DNA of 64,000 nt from Streptomyces sp. LBL (GCF_029893585.1 NZ_JARXYX010000025.1:82246-146245), one strand, 5' to 3'. Counted from the first letter of the stretch, positions 43,310 through 52,870 are shown. Made by a program: numbers and translations. The notes: generated by a model not told the origin, from the letters alone.

Positions 43310-44749
43310 ATGAGCACAACAGCCCAGATCGGCGTCACCGGACTCGCGGTCATGGGTCGCAACCTGGCCCGCAACTTCGCCCGCAACGGTTACACGGTCG
43401 CGGTGCACAACCGGACGGCGTCGCGTATGCACGCCCTGGTGGAGGAGTTCGGCAGCGAGGGCGACTTCGTCGCAGCCGAGACCGCCAAGGAGTTCGTGGC
43501 CGCGCTGGAACGGCCGCGCCGGCTGGTCGTCATGGTGAAGGCCGGCGACCCGACCGACGCGGTGATCCAGGAGTTCGCCCCGCTGCTGGAGCCCGGCGAC
43601 ATGATCATCGACGGCGGCAACGCGCACTTCGCGGACACCCGGCGCCGGGAACGCGAACTGCGCGAGCAGGGCATCCACTTCGTCGGCATGGGCGTCTCCG
43701 GCGGTGAGGAGGGCGCGCTGCTCGGCCCGAGCATCATGCCGGGCGGTCCCGTCGAGTCGTACGACTCCCTCGGCCCGATGCTGGAGAAGATCTCCGCGAA
43801 GGCGGCCGACGGGTCGCCGTGTGTGACGCACGTCGGTTCCGACGGCGCCGGGCACTTCGTGAAGATGGTGCACAACGGCATCGAGTACGCCGACATGCAG
43901 CTCATCGGTGAGGCGTACCAGCTGCTGCGCGATGTCGCCGGGTACGAGCCCGCGCAGATCGCGGAGATCTTCCGCACCTGGAACACCGGCCGCCTGGACT
44001 CCTACCTGATCGAGATCACGGCCGAGGTGCTGTCCCATGTGGACGCGGCGACCGGCAAGCCGTTCGTGGACGTGGTGGTGGACCAGGCCGAACAGAAGGG
44101 CACCGGCCGCTGGACCGTCCAGATCGCCCTCGACCTGGGCGTCCCGGTCTCCGGTATCGCAGAGGCGGTCTTCGCCCGTTCCCTGTCCGGGCACGCGCCG
44201 CTGCGCGAGGCCTCGCGCGGGCTGGCGGGCCCGAAGGCGTCGGCGCTGAGCGAGGCCGAGGCGGGCGCCTTCGCCGACCGGGTGGAGCAGGCGCTGTACG
44301 CGTCGAAGATCGTGTCGTACACCCAGGGCTTCCACGAGATCGCCGGGGGCAGCGAGGAGTACGACTGGAACATCGACCTGGGTGCCGTCTCGGCGATCTG
44401 GCGCGGCGGCTGCATCATCCGCGCTGCCTTCCTGGACCGTATCCGCGCGGCCTACGACACCCGCGCCGATCTGCCCAGCCTGCTCTCCGACGAGACGTTC
44501 GCCCGGGAGATCGCGGGCGCCCAGGACGACTGGCGCGAGGTCATCGTCGCGGCGACCCGGCAGGGCGTCCCGACGCCGGGCTTCGCGGCGGCTCTCGCCT
44601 ATTACGACGCCCTGCGCGCGGAGCGGCTGCCTGCGGCGCTGACGCAGGGACAGCGGGACTTCTTCGGTGCGCACACCTACCGGCGGGTGGACCAGGACGG
44701 GTCGTTCCACACGCTGTGGGGCGGGGACCGGTCTGAGGTTTCGGCCTGA
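43310..44749 (+). CDS. gnd: 6-phosphogluconate dehydrogenase, NADP-type (decarboxylating)
   Basis: A 479-residue enzyme of the pentose phosphate pathway, of the long (E. coli-like) class. GVTGLAVMGRNLARNFARNGY binds NADP. DGGNAHFADTRRRE, GVSGGEEGALLGPSIMPGG, GHFVKMVHNGIEYADMQL (catalytic Lys and Glu) and the C-terminal FGAHTYRRVDQDGSFHTLWGG are all intact. AGGAG precedes ATG 43310. It is monocistronic as far as can be seen. Confidence 0.95.
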   Translation: MSTTAQIGVTGLAVMGRNLARNFARNGYTVAVHNRTASRMHALVEEFGSEGDFVAAETAKEFVAALERPRRLVVMVKAGDPTDAVIQEFAPLLEPGDMIIDGGNAHFADTRRRERELREQGIHFVGMGVSGGEEGALLGPSIMPGGPVESYDSLGPMLEKISAKAADGSPCVTHVGSDGAGHFVKMVHNGIEYADMQLIGEAYQLLRDVAGYEPAQIAEIFRTWNTGRLDSYLIEITAEVLSHVDAATGKPFVDVVVDQAEQKGTGRWTVQIALDLGVPVSGIAEAVFARSLSGHAPLREASRGLAGPKASALSEAEAGAFADRVEQALYASKIVSYTQGFHEIAGGSEEYDWNIDLGAVSAIWRGGCIIRAAFLDRIRAAYDTRADLPSLLSDETFAREIAGAQDDWREVIVAATRQGVPTPGFAAALAYYDALRAERLPAALTQGQRDFFGAHTYRRVDQDGSFHTLWGGDRSEVSA

Positions 44750-44941
44750 CGACCACCTGGGTCAGCGGCAGCTGGGTCGGGTGGTTCCGGCGCGCGGGCG
44801 GGGCGGGGCGGTGAGTGGCGGCTGTTTGCGCCCACGCGGAGGAGCCGCACACTGATACGGCCCCGGGCTCCTGGCCCCTGGCCCCTGGCCCCAAGGGAGT
44901 CGCGGTGGGCGGCGTTGGTTCGTCGCCCACCGCCCTGGCGT
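44750..44941. other. intergenic with three tandem CTGGCCC heptamers
   Basis: Between gnd and the proline-rich ORF. The heptamer repeat lies at about 44873-44893. No clear terminator hairpin is seen. Confidence 0.4.
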
Positions 44942-45211
44942 TCAGGTGAGCGGTGGTCCCGGCTCCGGGGTCGGGACCGGCTCCGGGCCCGGAGGGACCG
45001 GGGACGGGGAAGGGTCGGGGGTGGGGGTAGGAGCAGGGCTCGGGTCCGGAGCCGGGGGCGTGGGCGGTACGGGGTCGGGGGTGGGGCGCGGGTCCGGGGG
45101 CTGGGGATCCGGGCCCGGGATGGGTCCCGGTCCGGGGCCCGGGGTGGGTCCGGGGTGGACAGGATCGGGGGCGGGTCCGGGGTGGACGGGGTCCTGGTAC
45201 GGGTTCGTCAT
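44942..45211 (-). CDS. small proline-rich protein, 89 residues
   Basis: The product is MTNPYQDPVHPGPAPDPV and then nearly pure Pro/Asp/Gly/Thr/Ser repeats to the end. The N-terminal MTNPYQDP and a clean GGAGG site six bases before ATG 45211 argue that it is translated. It has no signal or membrane helix, so it would be a cytoplasmic disordered protein. Low sequence complexity keeps confidence moderate. Confidence 0.45.
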   Translation of the reverse strand: MTNPYQDPVHPGPAPDPVHPGPTPGPGPGPIPGPDPQPPDPRPTPDPVPPTPPAPDPSPAPTPTPDPSPSPVPPGPEPVPTPEPGPPLT

Positions 45212-45383
45212 GGCGTCCTCCGGCCAGTCGGTCCCAGTCGGTCGACATGGGCTCTGGACTACTGCCCCGCGTACCCGACGGCGGCGCCACCACTCACTCC
45301 CCCGCGTGAAGCACCTGGCCCGGGTGGCCCGCCCGGCGTACGTGAGCCTCCGCTGCCCCGACCCGCCGCACGGCTCCCAGGGC

Positions 45384-46028
45384 TCACACTCCCGCGCCCA
45401 CCGCTGCCGCCGCCCCCGCCGCCAGTCCCGGGCGGGGGCTGGACAGGACGGGGATCGCGGTGGTCGTCAGATGCTGGGCCGCGGTCATGGACGCCTGGGC
45501 GAGGACGATCGCGTCGGCGTCGGTCACCGCGTCGGCCGCGGCGGACACCAGGCGCAGATGGCCCTGCGTGTCGCCCGTCTCGAAGCGCTCCCAGGCATCC
45601 TGGACGAGACGGGTGCGTACGACGACAGGGCGGCCGGCGCGGCGGGCCTCCTCCTCGATCAGGGCGATGGTCGGGCCGAACGTGCTCTCGACGGTGGCGA
45701 GGACGACGACCCGCGGGCCGAGGGCCACCGCGGCGGACGCCATCGGGCGGTCCACCCGCAGCACCGGCACGTCGATCCGGGAGGCGGCCGCCTCCGCGAC
45801 CGCGCCGATGGTCGAGCAGGTGCACAGCACGGCCCGTGCGCCGAGGGCGGCCGCCCTCTTCAGCGCGGCGCGCACATCACCCGCGACCGCTTCCGAGCCC
45901 TCGACGCGGGCCCGGCTCAGCAGTTCCCGGTCGACGAGGTGCCGCAGTTCCAGACCCGGGTGGTCCGCGTCGCGCAGGGCGTCGAAGACCGGCACGTGCA
46001 GGGGCGAGGTGTGCAGGAGGGCGAGCAT
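45384..46028 (-). CDS. aspartate/glutamate racemase-family protein
   Basis: A 214-residue protein. LCTCSTIG (first catalytic Cys, about residue 71) and VLAQASMTAAQ, where the second catalytic Cys would usually be but Ala/Ser stands, mark the Asp/Glu/hydantoin racemase fold. LALLHTSPLHVPVFDAL opens the first half-domain. With one cysteine it may not racemise, and it may be closer to maleate isomerase-like members. It follows the GNAT gene by 16 bases. Confidence 0.7.
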   Translation of the reverse strand: MLALLHTSPLHVPVFDALRDADHPGLELRHLVDRELLSRARVEGSEAVAGDVRAALKRAAALGARAVLCTCSTIGAVAEAAASRIDVPVLRVDRPMASAAVALGPRVVVLATVESTFGPTIALIEEEARRAGRPVVVRTRLVQDAWERFETGDTQGHLRLVSAAADAVTDADAIVLAQASMTAAQHLTTTAIPVLSSPRPGLAAGAAAAVGAGV

Positions 46029-46044
46029 CAGCAGGTCCGCGGGA

Positions 46045-46389
46045 TCAGAAGCGGCCGGGGTGCGCCGCCAGCCATGCCTTCGCCGCGCGCTGCAGGGCGG
46101 GGTCGGCGGCCGGTGCCTCGTCGGGGTGGCGTTCGGCCCACTTGACGACGTACGGGCACAGCGGGGCGACGACGACACCCTCCCGCTGCGCGATGCCGTA
46201 CAGCTCACGCGCCAGGGAGCCCGCGATGCCCTTTCCCTCGTGGGCCGGCTCGACGATCGTGTGGACGGGGACGAGCGCGGTCGCCGGGGACTCGAGGACG
46301 AAGTACTCGATGCGGCCGACGACTTCGCCGCCGCCGATCGCCTCGAGCCGGCCCGCCGCCCGGTCGTCGCGGATCTCGATGTCGCTCAT
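46045..46389 (-). CDS. small GNAT N-acetyltransferase (YjdJ-like)
   Basis: A 114-residue protein of the short GNAT group (PF14542). IEYFVLE, VPVHTIVEPAHEGKGIAGSLARELYGIA (acetyl-CoA loop, G-K-G-I-A) and VAPLCPYVVKWAERHPD, a highly conserved family end, are seen. The substrate is unknown. ATG 46389 has AGGAG upstream. A GTG two codons earlier is possible. Confidence 0.88.
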   Translation of the reverse strand: MSDIEIRDDRAAGRLEAIGGGEVVGRIEYFVLESPATALVPVHTIVEPAHEGKGIAGSLARELYGIAQREGVVVAPLCPYVVKWAERHPDEAPAADPALQRAAKAWLAAHPGRF

Positions 46390-46417
46390 GGGCACGCTCC
46401 TGGTCCGGAAATCGGGG

Positions 46418-46837
46418 TCAGGCCACGACGGCCTGCGGGCTGCGCTGCTGATCCGAGCCCGGCACCGGCTCCGACGGGTCGGCCCCCAGGGCCACGACCC
46501 GGTTGTCGCGGTCCACGTGCACGACTCGGGGTGTGTGGTCCCGTATCTCGGCGTCGGTCATCTGAGCGTAACTGATGATGATCACCAGATCTCCGGGACG
46601 GACGAGATGGGCGGCGGCCCCGTTGATCCCCACTACCCCGGAACCGCGCTCGCCCTCGATGACATACGTCTCCAGCCGGGACCCGTTGGTGATGTCGACG
46701 ATGTGCACGAGCTCACCCGGCAGCAGATCGGCGGCGTCGAGCAGGTCCGCGTCGATGGTCACCGATCCCACGTAGTGCAGGTCGGCCTGGGTGACGGTGG
46801 CGCGGTGGATCTTGGACTTGAACAGAGTACGCAGCAC
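46418..46837 (-). CDS. panD: aspartate 1-decarboxylase precursor
   Basis: A 139-residue pyruvoyl-dependent enzyme that makes beta-alanine for pantothenate and CoA. MLRTLFKSKIHRATVTQADLHYVGS places the self-cleavage site at Gly24-Ser25, where Ser becomes the pyruvoyl group. VGINGAAAHLVRPGDLVIIISYAQM is the conserved core. The gene lies just left of the candidate defence island and may mark its chromosomal border. The GNAT and racemase-like genes follow on the same strand, so the three may form an operon. Confidence 0.93.
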   Translation of the reverse strand: MLRTLFKSKIHRATVTQADLHYVGSVTIDADLLDAADLLPGELVHIVDITNGSRLETYVIEGERGSGVVGINGAAAHLVRPGDLVIIISYAQMTDAEIRDHTPRVVHVDRDNRVVALGADPSEPVPGSDQQRSPQAVVA

Positions 46838-47222
46838 TTTGGACTCCTAGAAGACGGCTCCCCGCCAGCTTTCTGCAGGTCAGGGGCGTCCCTCACTGTA
46901 CATCGGCATGCCTTCGACTCGGAGACCTCCAGGAAAATCGTGCGTTGCTGTGACCAGGCTTCCCGCCTGCGCATTTCTGCACCAGCCAGGCTGCCGCGAA
47001 GCCACCGACCAGGCGCACGCGCGAGGAACCGTACGGGACTGATGCTGAGTGGATGCTGACTTACCTGACGTCTCATCAGGCATGTTGAGAGTCGGCGGCA
47101 TTTGGCCTGGTAAGCGGTAACTGAGCACCGACGCCCTCGGCCTGGTCCCGACTTGCGCCAGGTCCTCCCGCTCGGCTGCCTCGAGTTCGTAACGGGCGAG
47201 GGCTGTGCCCCCGGGAGGAAAG
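46838..47222. other. intergenic, panD promoter and left border of the defence locus
   Basis: A 385-base region with less coding-like composition than its flanks. It should carry the panD promoter. Short ORFs on both strands have no ribosome site or family likeness. No tRNA, integrase or clear direct repeat was found that could define an attachment site. Confidence 0.45.
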
Positions 47223-50200
47223 TCAAGAAGGCTCCGGCTCCTCCCTTGCGCCGAATTCGACGATGAGACTTCCGGACTGTTTGATCCCGGCGAGCATGAC
47301 GTTTCCGTTCGGGCGGATGCGCAGTTGGTGCAGCGGATCGGGAACGAGACGCAGGACAGGATTGGAGTCTACCGCGAGTCCTGATACCACTACGAGGAAG
47401 AACTCGGCTCCCGAGACCGCTCGTTCGCATTCCTTAGCGGTGAGGGTCACCGTGTCCTGCTCGGGTCCATAGGTCGTCTTCAACTCATAGAACCGATCGA
47501 GCGCGTCCACGGCATCGGCGCCCACGCCGTGCTGGTGCCGTAGATCGCGCAGCCACTCCGGTTCCTGCTCCGTGCCCAGAACCATGCGCAGGAGGTCCAG
47601 AGCCACTTTCTCCTGGCGGTCGATGTTGGGGGCAGGGGGAACCAGACGTGGTGCGGGCACGGTCGGTGCGTAGGCAGGCGGGGTGAGGCGGGCTCTGACG
47701 GATGCACCTCCGCCAGCCGCGGGCACACCACCAGCGGATGGCAACGCCTGGGTGGTCCGGCGAATGCCGGTGATGCGGAGGGCTGCCGGATCGACGAATT
47801 CTCGCGGTGCCGAGACCGGGACGGCCGGGGCCAGGCGGCCAGAGACCGAGGGCAGGGGTGTCGACGCGGGCGACCTGCCACCTGCCTTGTTCTGAGCCGT
47901 CTTGACTTCTGTCTCCAGCGCAGCAAGGCGTTGGGCACGCTTGGCATCAGTCGCCGCCTGGTCCTGCGCGACCCGCTCCTCGGCCAGCTCGAGCCGCACC
48001 GCCTCTCTTCCGCGCTCCGCCTCGTCGTAGGCGGCCGCCCAGGAGTGGGCGACCTGCCGCCGGTCCTCGGTGAAGCGAGTGGCGATGGCCCGGCCTGCCT
48101 CAGACGGTCGCCTCAACAACTCCCGGTCCACCGTCCATAGTGTGCGAGAGTCCCGGTCGAGGGCGGTACGCACCGGCCCCCGCACCGGTTCCCCACCGGG
48201 GAGGGTGACCAGACACTCCAGCGACGAGGTGATCCGCACCTCGACCTCGGCCAAGTCCTCCCACGGGCAGTCGAGGGATCCCGCGACGGCGACGGCGTTG
48301 CGCTGCAGGTCCTCGCGGAGCAGATCCAGCGCGTGACGCACGAGGTCGGTTGCTTCCTTGTCGACGGGCGCGTCCTCCGCGGGGCGGAAAGTAATGTCCG
48401 CCGCTCCCAGCTCGGTCACCCGCAGGCATCTGAGGAGCGCCGTAAACTGTTCGAGTTCCCCGCCCGGCAGCCACACCGAGATCCGCGAGCCCAGCGCCTC
48501 GGTCAACGTTGCGTCGGCCGCGTAGACCGGGCGCTTACTGGTCCATCCCCGGCTCGTGCGCAACGGCAGTCTCCCCACGAGAGAGGCGGTCATTCTCTCT
48601 GGGTGTTCGCGGGCCGTTCGGGCAAGCATCTGCAGGGTCTGGAGCATCACGGTCTCGGCTTCGGCGTCGACCGGCGCCCGCGCGCCTCGCTCCTCCCTCG
48701 CCTCGCGGGCCACCTCCCTGACGACCCGTACTGCGTCCTCCACACCGGCCTGCGGAACCGCGAGGGTCTCCCAGAGGGCGTCACTGCCCTTGAACGACGG
48801 CGCGAAGGCGGCCCACCGGCCGAAGACCGGGAGGCCGCGGAAGCAGTCGCTCGGCCGGCGCCAGCCCAGTGACGTGAGAATCAGTCCGCGGCCCTGCCCG
48901 AAGGCACGCACGACAGTGGCGGTCACCTGTGCGGCGTCCTTGCCCCGGTGTGCGGTCAGTCGCTCGGCGAGCGCCCGGTAGAGGAGCTGCGCCGCCGGAT
49001 GGTCGGGGGCTTCGGTTTCCCGGGCGCGCAGTCGGCGCAGCGCCTCCAGGAGGTCGGCGACACCCGGCTCGCCGGTGACGCCAAGAGCGACCAGCACCTC
49101 TCCTCGTCTGCCGACCGCCTGCTGGAGGTCGGGGTGCAGGAATCCGGCACTGTCCGCACCGAAGACGGCGACGGTACTGGTCGTGCGCTCGCGCAGGCCG
49201 CGGGGAGCCGCCGGTGCGCCGTCCTGGTTGTCCAGCCACGCCGTGGTCTTCAACTGCCACAGCCAGAAGCCGTCCGTCTCCCCGCAGGGGTTCCATGTGT
49301 GGTAGTCCCGGACAGCGCGGACCTTGTGGTGCTCGGACAAGGCGCCCCAGTTGCGTCCCAGCACCCGCAGCAGCGCGGAGGCCCGTCGGCGTCGTACTGG
49401 CCCGTCTTTCTCGGCGGCGATGTCATGGACGACGGCCATCAGGTCAGGGCTGTCGCAGTCCTCCAGGGTGTAGGTGGCCGATTTGTTCCGTAGGTCCTGC
49501 GACCTCTCCGCAGGGCCGCCCAGGACCTGGGCCGGCAGACCCTCGCTCGGGGACGAAGCGGTGAACCGGTGCTCGATCCCGGGGTGCGGCCGCAGCCGCG
49601 GTCCCTTTTCGGCACCGAGCAGGTGGAAGAACGCTCGGGCGCCCAGGCCCGTCCCCGCCCCGGGCAGGACCTGGGCATAGCGGGGCCGCAGCCACGTCAG
49701 GCCGGTGGCGGTACCTGCGGCCGTCTCGAAGCTGTCCTCCCGGTCCACACTGTCCAACCCGGCCGGCAGGTAGGCATCCGCTGGTCTGACCTGTACGTCC
49801 TCCCTACGACCGCCGGGCCCGAACCGGCGGCCGTGCAGCAGGACGGCGCGGCCCACGTCCTTGCCCAGCCGCTGGCGCTCCTTCGCGGGGACGCGCAGAA
49901 ACCCCTCGCGCAGCGCTACCAGTTGGTCGTCGTCCAGGACCAGAGGCGCGATGTCCTTTCGGGCGCCACGGGCGGCGAGCTGGCGGATGGCGGGCACCGG
50001 ATCCGCGCCCGTGACGAAGACCTGCTGTTCGCTCAGCCATGCACGGACTCGGGCCGCTTCCCCGGTCTCGGCGACGAAGGTCGGGTGCAGCACGTGGCTG
50101 AGCCCGAGCACCTTCGCAAGCCCCTGCGCCTTGTCAGTGAAGAACTCCGCGGCTCCGAACCAAGGCACCTGGTGCCGTGCTCCGGAGAGGTCCACCAGCC

Positions 50201-51779
50201 ACTTGTGCCATCGAAGCTTCTGGGTCTCGCCCTCGGCGATAGCTACGGAAGCGAGTGCGACCGTCGCCTCCGGGCTTCGGGACGCATCTCCGAGGAGCGC
50301 GTCCACAGCCATCGGGACGGTGACGGTCCCGGGCGCGGCACCGTCGTGTTCGGCCCAGTCCTCGAGCACCTCCTGCCATCGCCCCTCCATATCCCGCGCC
50401 GCCGGAGGTAATACGGCCGTGCGGCCGGCCACCTGCGCGATCTCTGCCTCCGAGAGCGCTGGCAGAAGCACCTCGTCACCAACGGCGAGGTCGGCGATTT
50501 CGAGGTCACCGTGGAGCGGCGTCCGCAGGCGCAGTTCGTACGACACCCTCGCGCGCGCAAGGGTCAGGAACCGCTGCTCCAGGTCGCGTACAGGTCCCTT
50601 GGGCGACCGGACGTTGTGCGGCAAGGGCAGGCACCGCCAGGCCGCGGTCGGGTCCAGCCGAAGCTGTCGCACCATGACGGCGGCCCAGAGGTCGGCCAAC
50701 AAGGGAAGCAGCGCCTGGTTCCACGGGGTGTCGTTGAGATGCTGACGGCTCGGGTTCGGATCGAACTGGGCGCCGACCCGGAGCGGAAGTCCCAGCTCGG
50801 TCACGGGCAGTCCGACATGCACCTGCCCGGCAGCCTCGTCGCCCGCGCCCTCGTGCAGCGGGATCGCGACGGCAAGGCCGGTCGATTCACCCGCGGCCTT
50901 CCGAATCCGCGGCACGTCCGGCGGGCTCGGCACGGTGGCACGGCTAACCTGCCAGGTCATGCCGCCAGATGACCGGGCCGTGCGCACGTCGATCACGGTG
51001 TCCCGGCCGCCGATGACGGCCTCGTAGGTGTCGGGTTCGCCCCACTCCAAGGCGAGGCGGCTGTGTACGTCGCCGCCCTCCCGTTGATGCTCGACCGTGC
51101 GCACGTGGTCGAGGAAGAGCAACGCCTCGTCACCCCATGCGGCAAGCCAGTCGTCGACATCCTGCCCCCGCACATCGGCGGGGGTGGCGAGCGGGATGCG
51201 CAGGACCGTCCAACCGTCGTCGGCGAACCAGGAGGGGACCGGGAAGGGGTCGGCGAGGGACACGTCGGGGTCCCCGATCCGGACGCGGTAGAAGCCGCAG
51301 AAGATCTCCAGGACCGGGGACAGCCGCCGGAGGGTCATGAGCCCGATGCCGAACCGACCGGTGGCGTCGGGGTCGTCGTCCTTGCTCGTCAGCGACGGCA
51401 TGGCTAGCGCCATCACATCGGTCAGCCGTACCGGACGCCCGTCGTGCGCTACCAGCAGCTCCGTGTCACGTACGAAAATCCTGACCTGGTTCGCCCCGAG
51501 GTCGTCGGCGTTCTGCACGATCTCGGACAGCCCCTGCAGTGGGTCGGTCGAAAGGTCCCCGCCGTTGTCTCGCTGCCGACGCAGCCCATACCGCATCTGT
51601 CCGGGCAGCTCCACGAACAGACGCCCGAGCCGCTCTACGGCCGCACATGTCGCTTCGGGCCCAACCGGTTCCACCGCCTCCGCCCCGCCCGCCAGCCCCT
51701 CCCGGTTCATGAGTTCCTCGGCCGCCCAAATCGCCTGCTCCACCTCGGCCGCCGTCGACCCGCCTCGCTCAGCGGTCAC
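47223..51779 (-). CDS. giant GHKL (sacsin/HSP90-like) ATPase with C-terminal DUF3883-like nuclease motif
   Basis: A 1518-residue protein. The N-terminal GHKL ATPase shows the N-box LSEIVQNADDLGANQVRIF (Glu86, Asn90, Asp92), AHDGRP (111-116) and the lid GRFGIGL (141-147), as in sacsin-type N-terminal domains. A long middle has no named domain. Residues ~1290-1345 form a coiled coil (LELAEERVAQDQAATDAKRA...). The last ~130 residues resemble DUF3883: GVGADAVDALDRFYELKTTYG gives the D...E-L-K pattern (Glu1432, Lys1434) of PD-(D/E)XK nucleases, followed by LTAKECERA and FFLVVVSGL. It likely binds ATP and cuts nucleic acid, which is inference. GTG 51777-51779 has AAGGGGG upstream. It is divergent from the operon starting at 52196. 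Confidence 0.82.
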   Translation of the reverse strand: MTAERGGSTAAEVEQAIWAAEELMNREGLAGGAEAVEPVGPEATCAAVERLGRLFVELPGQMRYGLRRQRDNGGDLSTDPLQGLSEIVQNADDLGANQVRIFVRDTELLVAHDGRPVRLTDVMALAMPSLTSKDDDPDATGRFGIGLMTLRRLSPVLEIFCGFYRVRIGDPDVSLADPFPVPSWFADDGWTVLRIPLATPADVRGQDVDDWLAAWGDEALLFLDHVRTVEHQREGGDVHSRLALEWGEPDTYEAVIGGRDTVIDVRTARSSGGMTWQVSRATVPSPPDVPRIRKAAGESTGLAVAIPLHEGAGDEAAGQVHVGLPVTELGLPLRVGAQFDPNPSRQHLNDTPWNQALLPLLADLWAAVMVRQLRLDPTAAWRCLPLPHNVRSPKGPVRDLEQRFLTLARARVSYELRLRTPLHGDLEIADLAVGDEVLLPALSEAEIAQVAGRTAVLPPAARDMEGRWQEVLEDWAEHDGAAPGTVTVPMAVDALLGDASRSPEATVALASVAIAEGETQKLRWHKWLVDLSGARHQVPWFGAAEFFTDKAQGLAKVLGLSHVLHPTFVAETGEAARVRAWLSEQQVFVTGADPVPAIRQLAARGARKDIAPLVLDDDQLVALREGFLRVPAKERQRLGKDVGRAVLLHGRRFGPGGRREDVQVRPADAYLPAGLDSVDREDSFETAAGTATGLTWLRPRYAQVLPGAGTGLGARAFFHLLGAEKGPRLRPHPGIEHRFTASSPSEGLPAQVLGGPAERSQDLRNKSATYTLEDCDSPDLMAVVHDIAAEKDGPVRRRRASALLRVLGRNWGALSEHHKVRAVRDYHTWNPCGETDGFWLWQLKTTAWLDNQDGAPAAPRGLRERTTSTVAVFGADSAGFLHPDLQQAVGRRGEVLVALGVTGEPGVADLLEALRRLRARETEAPDHPAAQLLYRALAERLTAHRGKDAAQVTATVVRAFGQGRGLILTSLGWRRPSDCFRGLPVFGRWAAFAPSFKGSDALWETLAVPQAGVEDAVRVVREVAREAREERGARAPVDAEAETVMLQTLQMLARTAREHPERMTASLVGRLPLRTSRGWTSKRPVYAADATLTEALGSRISVWLPGGELEQFTALLRCLRVTELGAADITFRPAEDAPVDKEATDLVRHALDLLREDLQRNAVAVAGSLDCPWEDLAEVEVRITSSLECLVTLPGGEPVRGPVRTALDRDSRTLWTVDRELLRRPSEAGRAIATRFTEDRRQVAHSWAAAYDEAERGREAVRLELAEERVAQDQAATDAKRAQRLAALETEVKTAQNKAGGRSPASTPLPSVSGRLAPAVPVSAPREFVDPAALRITGIRRTTQALPSAGGVPAAGGGASVRARLTPPAYAPTVPAPRLVPPAPNIDRQEKVALDLLRMVLGTEQEPEWLRDLRHQHGVGADAVDALDRFYELKTTYGPEQDTVTLTAKECERAVSGAEFFLVVVSGLAVDSNPVLRLVPDPLHQLRIRPNGNVMLAGIKQSGSLIVEFGAREEPEPS

Positions 51780-52195
51780 CCCCGCCCCCTTGCTGTGGGA
51801 TCCACGGTTACCGATCGTAGATCGTCGAGGAGGAGGAAGGGGCGGAAACGGTGGTCGGCGTGACCCCGTCGATTCCCGCGTCCGACCGCTTCGTTGTGTC
51901 TGCCATACCAGTCCGTTCGCACAGGTACGAGGATCATGGTTCCGCCTCAAGCTGCCCCGGGCTCGTCGTACTGAAGGCGGCAGCGCAGCGTGCCGCCTAC
52001 TGGGACGGCCGCTATCCCTTGGCCGTGGACTTTCGACACTCCTCCGCCACGACGACCACATCCCCTGCTGTCACGGACTGCACGCAAGATGCAACACGTA
52101 GTACCTTTGTCTGCCTCAGCGTCAGGAATGACCTTGCCGCAACTAGGCGTATCGGCTTGCAGCCCCTAGTGCGGTGAGAGCGATGGGGGGACATC
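51780..52195. promoter_or_regulatory. divergent control region of the defence locus
   Basis: About 416 bases between the GHKL gene and the vWA gene. It must hold both promoters, and its right part is relatively AT-rich (about 52080-52150). A GGGGGGA ribosome site precedes GTG 52196. I see no convincing operator, repressor gene or RNA structure. Confidence 0.5.
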
Positions 52196-52870
52196 GTGGG
52201 TGCCGCGCCGCGTTTCATGGCCGCGAAGGCACGTCCGTTACCAGTACTCATACTGGCGGACGTGAGTGGGAGCATGGGGGAACCCCAAGAGAAGATCGAT
52301 GTGCTCAACGAGTGCATCCGTCGCATGCTCGACGATTTCGCCACGGCCGACATCGGGCGAGGCACCATCCACGTCGGAGTGATCGCCTTCAGCCGCGATC
52401 GGGCTGAACTGCATCAGAACATGGTGCCCGCGGCCGATGCGTCCTGGACCGACATGGAGGCCCGAGGTGGCACCCCGCTCGGTGCCGCCCTCGAGCTCGC
52501 CGACGCGGTACTGCGTGACGAAGCAGCCGTCCCCACCAGGTCCTTCTCTCCCACGCTCGTTCTCGTGTCCGACGGCATGCCCACCGACGAGTGGGAAGAG
52601 GCCCTTGACCGGTTGCTCGAATCCCCCAAGGGTTCCAGAGCCAACCGGCTGGCGGTCGCCATCGGTCCCGACATGACCGAGCAGGCAAAAGCCGTACTGC
52701 GCCGTTTCGTCAGCGACGAGGCCAACGGGGTTTTCGAGGCACAGGACGTCGGACGCATCCAGCAGTACTTCCGCTGGGTCACGGTCACCGTCACCCAGCA
52801 GGCTCGAAGTACTCGTCCGGACCGGGCGCCGGTACTGAGCCCCGACGACTTGTCCGACTTCGGCGCCTGA
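52196..52870 (+). CDS. TerY-like von Willebrand factor A domain protein
   Basis: A 224-residue cytoplasmic vWA domain. The metal-ion-dependent adhesion site is complete: LILADVSGSMGE (Asp22, Ser24, Ser26), GGTPLGAAL with the Thr, and VLVSDGMPTDEW with the Asp. The order and length resemble TerY proteins, which pair with a protein kinase and a PP2C phosphatase in tellurite-resistance-related and DNA-processing gene sets. Here the kinase is the next gene, but no phosphatase follows. GTG 52196 has a purine-rich site. An ATG at 52217 is the alternative. Confidence 0.88.
   Translation: MGAAPRFMAAKARPLPVLILADVSGSMGEPQEKIDVLNECIRRMLDDFATADIGRGTIHVGVIAFSRDRAELHQNMVPAADASWTDMEARGGTPLGAALELADAVLRDEAAVPTRSFSPTLVLVSDGMPTDEWEEALDRLLESPKGSRANRLAVAIGPDMTEQAKAVLRRFVSDEANGVFEAQDVGRIQQYFRWVTVTVTQQARSTRPDRAPVLSPDDLSDFGA

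Noticed and set aside
44942..45211. Could be non-coding low-complexity DNA
   Set aside because: Kept as a low-confidence CDS because a good ribosome site and a non-repetitive MTNPYQDP start are present.
46880..47128. 82-codon ORF between panD and the GHKL gene
   Set aside because: No ribosome site, no conserved-looking segment and uneven composition. Treated as intergenic.
52174..52407. Alternative short frame at the start of the vWA gene
   Set aside because: The vWA frame has complete metal-site motifs, and the other frame is Arg/His-rich noise.
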